Positions 55,144 to 64,000 of a stretch of 64,000 nt of DNA are shown one piece after another. The stretch spans positions 265,802-329,801 of the forward strand of contig NZ_QZVS01000097.1 in the NCBI RefSeq assembly GCF_003602235.1, written 5' to 3'. A program made the translations under genes and the position numbers. The notes under the pieces were generated by a model. That model saw nothing but the letters and a program-made list of their open reading frames with translations, searched no databases and had not been told where the DNA came from. Each line of letters opens with the position of its first letter. Within the stretch, counting starts at the first letter, position 1. This stretch comes from Cryobacterium melibiosiphilum. Lineage in GTDB: Bacteria > Actinomycetota > Actinomycetes > Actinomycetales > Microbacteriaceae.

Positions 55144-55590
55144 ATGAGAATCACCGCGTTTTCCGACGTCTGCCTGCGCGTGGTCATGCTGCTCGCGGCG
55201 GTTCCGGATTCCGCCCTGACCACCGCGCAGGTTGTCTCCGACGGCGTCGGCACGCCGTACAACCACGTCAGCAAGGCCATCATCCGGCTGCGGGAACTCG
55301 GCCTCGTCACCGTCGTGCGCGGCCGGGCCGGCGGTGTGAGTATCAGCGAGGCGGGCCGCACGGTGACGGTCGGCTGGCTGCTGCGCCGCCTCGATACCAG
55401 AACGGATGTCGCGGCCTGCGAATCTCCGAACGGCCCCTGCCCGCTGTTGGCCGGCTGCGGCCTGCGCGGGGCGCTCAGCCGCGCCCGGGAGGCCTTCTAC
55501 GGCGAGCTCGACGGCCTGGTCATTGCGTCCCTCCCCCACAGTCGGGTCTCCGGCCCGGTCCTCGTCGGGCTCAGCACCGGTCCGGCCTGA
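55144..55590 (+). CDS. nsrR: Rrf2-family nitric-oxide-sensing repressor
   Basis: A 148-residue regulator. The winged helix at the N-terminus (MRITAFSDVCLRVVMLLA, NHVSKAIIRLRELGLV) and the cluster-binding cysteines Cys92, Cys99 and Cys105 are those of NsrR, which holds an iron-sulfur cluster that nitric oxide destroys. Its close neighbour hmp is the classical NsrR target, so it probably represses hmp until NO appears. Confidence 0.92.
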   Translation: MRITAFSDVCLRVVMLLAAVPDSALTTAQVVSDGVGTPYNHVSKAIIRLRELGLVTVVRGRAGGVSISEAGRTVTVGWLLRRLDTRTDVAACESPNGPCPLLAGCGLRGALSRAREAFYGELDGLVIASLPHSRVSGPVLVGLSTGPA

Positions 55591-55634
55591 AGCGACCGCC
55601 CGGGCGCCCACAGCCGCGCCTGACGGCATCCATT

Positions 55635-55651
55635 TTCTACGCAATGTAGAA
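55635..55651. promoter_or_regulatory. TTCTAC-N5-GTAGAA inverted repeat
   Basis: A 6-bp perfect inverted repeat between nsrR and hmp, about 70 bases upstream of hmp. It could be a second operator or a short hairpin after nsrR. Position is the only support. Confidence 0.4.
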
Positions 55652-55680
55652 GAACGTGCTTATTCTGGCATATTTGATGC

Positions 55681-55695
55681 TACTTTTAAAAAGTA
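55681..55695 (+). promoter_or_regulatory. NsrR operator candidate before hmp
   Basis: TACTTTT-A-AAAAGTA is a 15-bp palindrome in AT-rich DNA 28 bases before the hmp start codon. Known NsrR sites are AT-rich inverted repeats in this position; the half-site here differs from the Escherichia coli sequence, so assignment rests on context. Confidence 0.55.
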
Positions 55696-55723
55696 CCGCG
55701 ACATTCCGACATAAGGAGAACGC

Positions 55724-56902
55724 ATGCTTTCGACATCATCCACAGCCCTCATCGAAGCGACCCTGCCGACGGTCGGTGAGCGGATGCCCACCATCGCGCG
55801 CAACTTCTACGGCCGGATGCTCACGGCACACCCCGAGTTCTACGATGGACTCTTCAGCCGCTCCAACCAGAAGAGCGGCGCTCAGCAGCAGGCCCTCGCC
55901 GCCAGCGTCGCGCACTTCGCCACCCACCTGCTCGCCCACCCCGGAACCTTGCCGGAGCAGCTGCTCGGCCGCATCGCCCACAAGCACATCTCGCTCGGCA
56001 TCCGCCCCGAGCAGTACGACATCGTCTACAAGTACCTCTTCGAGGCCATCGCCGATGAACTGAGCGACGTCATCACCGCCGAGATCGCCACCGCGTGGAC
56101 CGAGGTCTACTGGCTCATGGCACACGCCCTGATCAAGCTCGAAAACGGTCTCTACGCCGGGCTGGCCAGCGACATCGCTCTCGCCCCCTGGACCGTGACC
56201 AAGCGGGAAGCCGCCGGCACCGACGCCGTGACCTTCACCCTCGTGCCCGGCGACGACACCCCGGTCACCGCGTCCCTTCCGGGCCAGTACGTCGGCGTGT
56301 CGGTCGTCATGCCCGACGGCATCACCCAGGTTCGGCAGTACTCGCTGTCGGCCGGTACCGGCACCGACGTGCGCGTCTTCACGACGAAGCTCGACCCCGC
56401 CGGCGAGGTATCCCCGGCCCTGCACCGTGACGTGCAGGTCGGCGACACCCTGATTCTGTCCCACCCCTGCGGCGATGTGACGCTCCCCGCCAGCGACGGC
56501 CCGCTGATCCTGGCCTCGGCCGGCATCGGCTGCACCCCCGCCGCCTCGATCCTGCGTTCCCTGGCCGAGCAGGACTCCAAGCGCCAGGTCACCGTGCTGC
56601 ACGCCGAGAGCACCCTCGACCGCTGGGCCCTGCGCGAGCAGATGAACGACGACGTCGAGCAGCTCGATTTCGCGGCCATCGAACTCTGGCTGGAGAACCC
56701 CGTCGCCGGCGCCGACGACGGCGCCCACCTCGGCTACATGTCCCTCGACAACGTGACCATCCCGACGGATGCCACGGTCTACCTGTGCGGACCGCTCCCC
56801 TTCATGCGCGCCATCCGCACGCAAGCGCTCGAATCAGGCGTGCCGGCCGCCAACATCCACTACGAGGTCTTCGGCCCCGACCTGTGGCTCGCGTCTGCCT
56901 GA
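55724..56902 (+). CDS. hmp: Flavohemoprotein nitric oxide dioxygenase
   Basis: A 392-residue enzyme that turns NO and O2 into nitrate using NAD(P)H. The globin domain (about 1-140) has the proximal His88 in KHISLGI; the FAD domain has RQYSLS; the NAD domain has LASAGIGCTPAASILRSL, and VYLCGPLPFMRAI near the end. AAGGAG lies at the right distance before ATG 55724. It is preceded by nsrR in the same direction and by a palindrome likely to be the NsrR site. Confidence 0.96.
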   Translation: MLSTSSTALIEATLPTVGERMPTIARNFYGRMLTAHPEFYDGLFSRSNQKSGAQQQALAASVAHFATHLLAHPGTLPEQLLGRIAHKHISLGIRPEQYDIVYKYLFEAIADELSDVITAEIATAWTEVYWLMAHALIKLENGLYAGLASDIALAPWTVTKREAAGTDAVTFTLVPGDDTPVTASLPGQYVGVSVVMPDGITQVRQYSLSAGTGTDVRVFTTKLDPAGEVSPALHRDVQVGDTLILSHPCGDVTLPASDGPLILASAGIGCTPAASILRSLAEQDSKRQVTVLHAESTLDRWALREQMNDDVEQLDFAAIELWLENPVAGADDGAHLGYMSLDNVTIPTDATVYLCGPLPFMRAIRTQALESGVPAANIHYEVFGPDLWLASA

Positions 56903-56984
56903 CAAACCTGACCCGGCCCGCGGGTCGCGTCATCGGTGCCGCCGTCCACGCCTCCACGTGGCCGGCGGCACCGTCGTCGTCTCA

Positions 56985-57035
56985 CCCGGTGCAGGGCGAC
57001 CCGGCGCAGGGCGACCCGGTGCAGGGCGACCCGGT
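56985..57035. repeat. 15-bp tandem repeat upstream of the CHAD gene
   Basis: Three full units of CCCGGTGCAGGGCGA (the second with C at position six) and a partial fourth lie 13-60 bases before the CHAD start codon, where its promoter and ribosome site would be expected. Confidence 0.9.
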
Positions 57036-57047
57036 TAAGCTGCAGCT

Positions 57048-58010
57048 ATGACCGATGCAGTGAATACGACCGGCGATCACGCCTCAGTCGCCCCGCGACG
57101 ACCACGCCCTGTCACCCGCGAGGGTTCGGCCGGCAGGGCGCTGCTTCAGTACCTGCACGAACAGGTGCACGTGCTGCACGAGCAGGATCCCCGCGTGCGC
57201 GAGAACGCCCCCGACGCCGTGCACACCATGCGCACCGCCACCCGGCGGTTGCGCTCGGCGCTGGCGAGCTACCGCAGCCTGCTCGACCCCGAGACCGCCG
57301 ATCGGCTGCGCGACGAGCTGCGCTGGCTGGCCGGTGTGCTCGGCATCGCCCGCGACGCCGAGGTACTGCACGAGCGCCTGCGTGATGAGGTCACCGAGGA
57401 GCCGGCCGGGCGCGGCGCGCGGCTCGGCGCCGGGGCCAGCACGGGGGCCACCGCCAACGCGATCGATGAGCTCCTGGCCTCCGGCGTGCAGAGCGCGCAA
57501 CTGACCGTGCTCGACGTGTTGAACTCGGAGCGCTATTTCCAGCTGCTCGCGTCCCTGGCCGAGCTGCTCGAGAACCCACCGCTGAGCTCGGAGGCGAACC
57601 TTCCGTCGCGTCGCGTCGCCCGCAACGAAATCGACGCGGACGTCACACGCCTGCGCCGTGCCGTCGGCACCGCGCAGGCCCTGCCCGCGGGCACGGAACG
57701 GGACCGGGCCCTGCACGACGTGCGCAAACGTGCCAAGCGCCTGCGGTACGCCGCGGAAGCTGCGGTCACGGTCGACCCCAAACGGGCATCCCGCATGGTC
57801 GCCCTCGCCCGGGGCCTGCAGGAGGCGCTCGGCGAGCACCAGGACAGTGTTGTGGCCCGGACCGTGTTGGTTCGGCTCGGCGCCGAGGCCCACGCTCGCG
57901 GCGAGGACGCCTTCGGTTTCGGCCGGCTTCATGCCCTCGAGGAGATGCGCGCCACGGCGGCCGAGGTGCGTTTCCGCCGGCACTGGCGTGCGCTCCTGCG
58001 CGCCCTCTGA
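57048..58010 (+). CDS. CHAD domain protein
   Basis: A 320-residue helical protein with conserved His and basic residues: HTMRTATRRLRSALASYR (about 63-80), LHDVRKRAKRLRYAAEA and LQEALGEHQDSVVAR. CHAD proteins bind polyphosphate, often on polyphosphate granules. No CYTH phosphatase domain is attached. A central Gly/Ala-rich insertion is present. No ribosome site is visible before ATG 57048. Confidence 0.9.
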   Translation: MTDAVNTTGDHASVAPRRPRPVTREGSAGRALLQYLHEQVHVLHEQDPRVRENAPDAVHTMRTATRRLRSALASYRSLLDPETADRLRDELRWLAGVLGIARDAEVLHERLRDEVTEEPAGRGARLGAGASTGATANAIDELLASGVQSAQLTVLDVLNSERYFQLLASLAELLENPPLSSEANLPSRRVARNEIDADVTRLRRAVGTAQALPAGTERDRALHDVRKRAKRLRYAAEAAVTVDPKRASRMVALARGLQEALGEHQDSVVARTVLVRLGAEAHARGEDAFGFGRLHALEEMRATAAEVRFRRHWRALLRAL

Positions 58011-58049
58011 TTGGTCGTCTGATTGGTCGTCGGCACATGATTGGTCGTT
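58008..58049. repeat. 12-bp repeats before the cox operon
   Basis: TGATTGGTCGTC occurs at 58008-58019 and 58020-58031, and once more with one change at 58038-58049. The first copy includes the CHAD stop codon. They lie about 100-140 bases upstream of coxM and could include a regulator site. Confidence 0.75.
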
Positions 58050-58146
58050 GACACAACCTCAGGTTCAGAGCATGATGTGGCACGGTTCCGGCTTCCGGGC
58101 CCGATCCTTCGATTCGCGGAGGAACCTCAACGATGAGGAGTGAACT

Positions 58147-59070
58147 GTGCAGATTCCGGCCGCCTTCGACTATGTGCGGGCCAGCACCGTCGACAATGCC
58201 CTGGCCCTTCTCGAGCGACACGGACCCGAGTCACGCATCCTCGCCGGTGGTCACAGCCTGCTACCGATGATGAAGCTGCGGTTGGCCCGGCCCGAATGGC
58301 TCATCGACATCAACGACCTGTTCGAGCTGGACTTCGTCGTGCATGACACGAGCGGACCGGACGCGGGCACCCTCCGCATCGGCGCCCTCACCCGGCACAC
58401 GACCCTGCTCGAATCCGCCCAGATCGAGGCGCTGTTCCCGATCATCACCGACGCCGAGAAAGTCATCGCCGACCCGATCGTGCGCAACCGTGGCACCATC
58501 GGCGGGTCGCTCTGCCAGGCCGACCCGGCCGAAGACCTGTCCACCGTCTGCGAGGTGCTCGGAGCGATCGCGGTCATTCGCGGGGCCGGCGGGCAACGCC
58601 TGCTCTCGATGGACGAGTTTCACCGTGGCCCCTACGAGACCGCCGTCGCGCACAACGAGATCCTGTGCGAAGTCCGCCTTCCGGTGCGTTCCCGCACCGG
58701 AAGCGCCTACGAGAAGGTCGAGCGGCGAGTCGGTGACTGGGCCGTCGCCGCCGCCGGCGCATCCCTCACGCTGGCCCCCGACGGCACGATCGAGGCTGCC
58801 GCCATCGGGCTGACCGCGGTCGGACAGACCGGCACCGTGACCGAAGCGGCCGCCGTACTGGTGGGCCGGCAACCGACCGAGGCACTCTTCGTGGAGGCCG
58901 GGCGCCTCGCATCCGTCGCCTGCGACCCCATTGCCGACCAGCGCGGCCCGATCGACTATAAGCGGCACCTCGCCGACGAACTCACCCGCCGGGTGCTGCG
59001 CCGGGCCTTCGCTCGCGCGGCCGCCAGCGAAGGCCCGAACGCCCCCGCACCCGCGACTCAGGAAGGCTGA
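58147..59070 (+). CDS. coxM: Aerobic CO dehydrogenase, medium (FAD) subunit
   Basis: A 307-residue flavoprotein that passes electrons from the iron-sulfur subunit to the quinone pool. FAD-binding motifs are AGGHSLLPMMK (about 33-43) and TIGGSLCQADP (about 117-127). The start is GTG 58147 with GAGGAG upstream. It is the first gene of coxM-coxS-coxL and 4 bases before coxS. Its place in a form I operon sets it apart from other molybdenum hydroxylase subunits. Confidence 0.93.
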   Translation: MQIPAAFDYVRASTVDNALALLERHGPESRILAGGHSLLPMMKLRLARPEWLIDINDLFELDFVVHDTSGPDAGTLRIGALTRHTTLLESAQIEALFPIITDAEKVIADPIVRNRGTIGGSLCQADPAEDLSTVCEVLGAIAVIRGAGGQRLLSMDEFHRGPYETAVAHNEILCEVRLPVRSRTGSAYEKVERRVGDWAVAAAGASLTLAPDGTIEAAAIGLTAVGQTGTVTEAAAVLVGRQPTEALFVEAGRLASVACDPIADQRGPIDYKRHLADELTRRVLRRAFARAAASEGPNAPAPATQEG

Positions 59071-59074
59071 CACC

Positions 59075-59613
59075 ATGCAGGTCACCATGACGGTGAACGG
59101 CACCGACATCACCGAAGAGATCGAACCGCGAGTACTGCTCGTGCATTTCATCCGCGACGTGTTGCGCCTGACGGGCACGCACTGGGGCTGTGACACGTCG
59201 AACTGCGGCACCTGCGTGGTGCTGATGGACGGCCAGCCGGTGAAGAGTTGCACCGTGCTCGCGATGATGGCCGACGGGCATTCGATCACGACGGTCGAGG
59301 GCCTCGCGACCGGGGCGGTACTCGATCCCGTGCAGCAGGGCTTCATGGAGGAGCACGGCCTGCAGTGCGGATTCTGCACCCCGGGCATGATGCTCACCGC
59401 TCGCGCCCTGCTCGACCACAATCCGCACCCCGACGACACCGAGATTCGCCAGGCGATCTCGGGCCAGATCTGCCGCTGCACCGGCTACGCCACCATCGTG
59501 CGCTCCGTGAAATGGGCCGCCGAGCATCCGGTCCTCTCCAACGCCGACACCGACACCGACAGCGACGCCGACGCCGACAGCGCGCACGGCGCGACCGCGG
59601 ACGAGGTGCGCGC

Positions 59614-59617
<4 letters not shown>
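59075..59617 (+). CDS. coxS: Aerobic CO dehydrogenase, small (2Fe-2S) subunit
   Basis: A 180-residue protein with two [2Fe-2S] clusters. The N-terminal plant-ferredoxin-like one has CDTSNCGTC; the helical C-terminal one has CGFC and CRC. It moves electrons from the molybdenum site to CoxM. The final 25 or so residues are a DTDSDADAD low-complexity tail. The ATG at 59075 follows AAGGCTGA closely after coxM; the TGA overlaps the coxL ATG. Confidence 0.94.
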
Positions 59618-62007
<2,390 letters not shown>

Positions 62008-62017
62008 AAGGGGCCCG

Positions 62018-62992
62018 ATGTCGACAATCCTGCATGCCGAGCAGCTCGCCGCACGCCGCGAGCCCTTTGTGCGCGCGACCGTGGTTCGTGCGCAGCGCCC
62101 CACGAGCGCGCACGCCGGCGACACGGCCCTCATACTCGGCTCAGGCGTCATCGACGGGTTCGTCGGTGGTGCCTGTGTCGAGGCCTCGGTGCGCACCTAC
62201 GGCCTGCAAGTGCTCGCGTCGCGGGAGCCGCTGCTGCTGCGGGTTGTGCCCGGCCCCGGCGGTGGTGGTGCCGCGGGGTCCACGGGCGGGTCGGTCACCG
62301 CGGATGCCCCGGCGGAGGACGGCGCGGTGCAGGACGGCGCGGTGCAGGTGACGAACCCCTGCCTGAGCGGCGGCACCATCGAGATTTTCCTGGAACCGCA
62401 GATCCCGCTGCCACGCATCATCGTGGTCGGCGCCACCCCCGTCGCGCAGGCCCTGGCCGCGCTCGGTTCCGCCCTCGGCTTTGATGCCGTGCTCACCGAC
62501 GGCGCGGCAGCCGCGCCGCTCGGCGACGATGCGGCACTCATCGTCGCCTCCCACGGCCGCGAGGAAGAACCCGCCCTGAGCAGGGCCCTGCGTGCGGGAG
62601 TGCCCTATGTTGCGCTGGTTGCCAGCCGAACCCGGGGCCGCGCGGTTCTCGATTCTCTCGACGTCACCGACGAGCAGCGCGCTCAGGTTGTCAGCCCGGC
62701 CGGTCTCGATCTCGGGGCGCGCACCGCTGCCGAGATCGCCCTGTCCGTCTTCGCCCAGCTCGTGCAACTGCGCGCCGCCGCGCGCGCCCACGACCACTCC
62801 GGGCCTGCACCGGTCCGGCCCGCCCCGTCGTATCCGTCGCCCGACGCGATCGACCCGGTCTGCGGCATGTCCGTCGCCGCGGTGCCGGCCTCGATCCATC
62901 TCGAAACCGAGACCGGCGCGGTGTATTTCTGTTCCGACGGATGCCGCACCGCTTACGTCACCCGTGGGGCCCCGCTCGAGCACGCCACATGA
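62018..62992 (+). CDS. XdhC/CoxF-type maturation protein fused to a YHS domain
   Basis: A 324-residue protein. The N-terminal XdhC/CoxI part has ATVVRAQRPTS and FVGGACVEASV, and its Rossmann-like half has IIVVGATPVAQALAALG (about 130-146). Such proteins deliver or sulfurate the molybdenum cofactor for molybdenum hydroxylases. The C-terminus is a YHS metal-binding domain (Cys282 in DPVCGM, Cys305 and Cys309 in FCSDGC), possibly used for copper of the CO site. A Gly/Ala/Asp-rich spacer lies between. It follows coxL by ten bases. Confidence 0.88.
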   Translation: MSTILHAEQLAARREPFVRATVVRAQRPTSAHAGDTALILGSGVIDGFVGGACVEASVRTYGLQVLASREPLLLRVVPGPGGGGAAGSTGGSVTADAPAEDGAVQDGAVQVTNPCLSGGTIEIFLEPQIPLPRIIVVGATPVAQALAALGSALGFDAVLTDGAAAAPLGDDAALIVASHGREEEPALSRALRAGVPYVALVASRTRGRAVLDSLDVTDEQRAQVVSPAGLDLGARTAAEIALSVFAQLVQLRAAARAHDHSGPAPVRPAPSYPSPDAIDPVCGMSVAAVPASIHLETETGAVYFCSDGCRTAYVTRGAPLEHAT

Positions 62993-63948
62993 GCGGTTCC
63001 GGGCACGACGACCGGCCGCGGCGCGGGGCGGGGCCCGCGGTGCGCCGCCTCATCCCCGACGTCGAGGCCCTGCAGCGCGCGTTCGATGCCGACGACTACC
63101 TGACCGACGAGGGCCTCGCTACCGCGGTCTTCCTGGCGCTCAGCCTCGCACAGCCGCTGCTGCTCGAGGGGGAACCGGGCGTGGGTAAAACCGAGGTGGC
63201 CAAGACGCTCGCGCGGGTGCTTGGCACGCCGCTGTTTCGCCTGCAGTGTTACGAGGGGATCGATGCCGGTGAAGCCCTCTACGAGTGGAATTACCCGCGC
63301 CAGCTTCTGGGCATCCGGGTCGCGGAGGCCCGCAGCGACACCCTGACCGAACACGAGCTGTTCAGCGCCGACTACCTTCTGCACCGCCCGATGCTGCAGG
63401 CGGTCGAGCATGCCGGCCCGCTCCCCGCGGTGCTGCTGCTCGATGAGATCGACCGGGCCGATGCCGAGTTCGAGGCCTTCACGTTCGAGCTTCTCGCCGA
63501 GGCCTCGGTCACGATCCCCGAACTCGGCACCGTACGCGCGTCGCATCCGCCGATCGTGATCCTCACCTCCAACCGCACCCGCGACCTGCACGACGCCCTC
63601 ACCCGGCGGTGCCTCTACCACTGGATCGACTACCCCACACCGGAGCGCGTCGCGGCGATCGTGCGGCGCCGGGTGCCGGGCAGTTCGGCGCCACTTGCCC
63701 TCGAAACGGCCGCCGCCATCACCAGGCTGCGCTCGCTCGACCTCGTGAAGCCGCCCGGTATCGCCGAGGCGATCGACTGGGTGTCCGCTCTGGCCGTGCT
63801 CGGCGTCGACCACCTCGCGGCGCCGCACGTCGAGCAGACCTGGGGCATGGTGCTGAAGAACCGGGACGACCTCGAGCTGGCCGGCGCGCGCGGCGCGGCC
63901 TGGCTGGCCGGCGCTCCCCTGCATGCTCCCGGTGGCGAGCGTGGCTGA
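62989..63948 (+). CDS. coxD: MoxR-type AAA+ ATPase CoxD
   Basis: A 319-residue AAA+ ATPase with Walker A GEPGVGKTE (about 62-70), Walker B LLLDEIDRAD and the sensor 1 TSNRTRDL. In Oligotropha CoxD helps form the Mo-Cu site of CO dehydrogenase. The ATG overlaps the stop codon of the XdhC-YHS gene (ATGA). Confidence 0.93.
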   Translation: MSGSGHDDRPRRGAGPAVRRLIPDVEALQRAFDADDYLTDEGLATAVFLALSLAQPLLLEGEPGVGKTEVAKTLARVLGTPLFRLQCYEGIDAGEALYEWNYPRQLLGIRVAEARSDTLTEHELFSADYLLHRPMLQAVEHAGPLPAVLLLDEIDRADAEFEAFTFELLAEASVTIPELGTVRASHPPIVILTSNRTRDLHDALTRRCLYHWIDYPTPERVAAIVRRRVPGSSAPLALETAAAITRLRSLDLVKPPGIAEAIDWVSALAVLGVDHLAAPHVEQTWGMVLKNRDDLELAGARGAAWLAGAPLHAPGGERG

Positions 63949-64000
63949 CCGGGCCGCGCTGGCGGTCGGGCTGACGACGGCGCTGCGCCGGGCGGGGCTG
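63941..64000 (+). CDS. coxE: Start of a CoxE-like gene (cut by window edge)
   Basis: Only about 20 codons are seen from GTG 63941 (or 26 from ATG 63923). VADRAALAVGLTTALRRAGL resembles the beginning of CoxE, the VWA-domain partner of CoxD. It overlaps coxD, as expected for the coxD-coxE pair. The identification rests mainly on position. Confidence 0.6.
   Translation, partial: MADRAALAVGLTTALRRAGL

Overview
The window is high-GC DNA, densely coded on both strands. It looks like the chromosome of an actinobacterium of the family Microbacteriaceae. Supporting signs are the order of the branched-chain amino acid, serA and gltX genes, the many small actinobacterial families (DUF6458, DUF222/HNH, DUF1990, YhgE/Pip), a CUU-anticodon tRNA-Lys, and a very frequent CGGATGC/GCATCCG word. 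The genus cannot be fixed from sequence alone. There is no prophage, insertion sequence or CRISPR array.

1-22.5 kb is mainly a biosynthetic block on the minus strand. In transcription order it holds ilvD, ilvB-ilvN-ilvC, then serA, then leuB-ilvE, a fumarylacetoacetase-fold protein and gltX (cut by the window edge). Together these give most of valine, isoleucine and leucine synthesis, the first step of serine synthesis, and Glu-tRNA charging. Accessory genes interrupt it: an MFS exporter with a divergent TetR, a three-gene membrane-protein operon, a frameshifted DUF222/HNH gene, an atypical Nramp transporter, a flavin oxidase and a DUF998 protein.

22.5-37.3 kb holds a fused trehalose-phosphate synthase/phosphatase (otsA-otsB) and a sugar isomerase. 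Next is a tetR-mmpL-yhgE operon, in which the MMPL protein carries a C-terminal domain resembling a decayed ABC ATPase. An ABC-F ATPase, two oxidoreductases and several small proteins follow.

37.4-47.6 kb holds a GH15 hydrolase, the biotin ECF transporter bioY-bioM-bioN, a lipoprotein FKBP isomerase, three small enzymes, and a glycine-betaine ABC transporter (proV-proW-proX).

47.8-57 kb holds a C4-dicarboxylate transporter beside a divergent CitA/CitB-type two-component system. A 0.9 kb non-coding stretch follows, packed with three kinds of short repeats and ending at tRNA-Lys. Then come hisN, a TRIC-like channel and an nsrR-hmp nitric oxide defence pair.

57-64 kb holds a CHAD protein and a form I aerobic carbon monoxide dehydrogenase operon (coxM-coxS-coxL, an XdhC-YHS maturation protein, coxD, start of coxE). 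This suggests the organism can oxidise CO, probably as an energy supplement.

The most unusual observations are the MMPL plus ABC-like fusion, the two interspersed repeat families at 52.7-53.2 kb, a 78-bp inverted-repeat element present twice (1.1 and 37.3 kb), and the over-represented CGGATGC word, which also forms intergenic hairpins.
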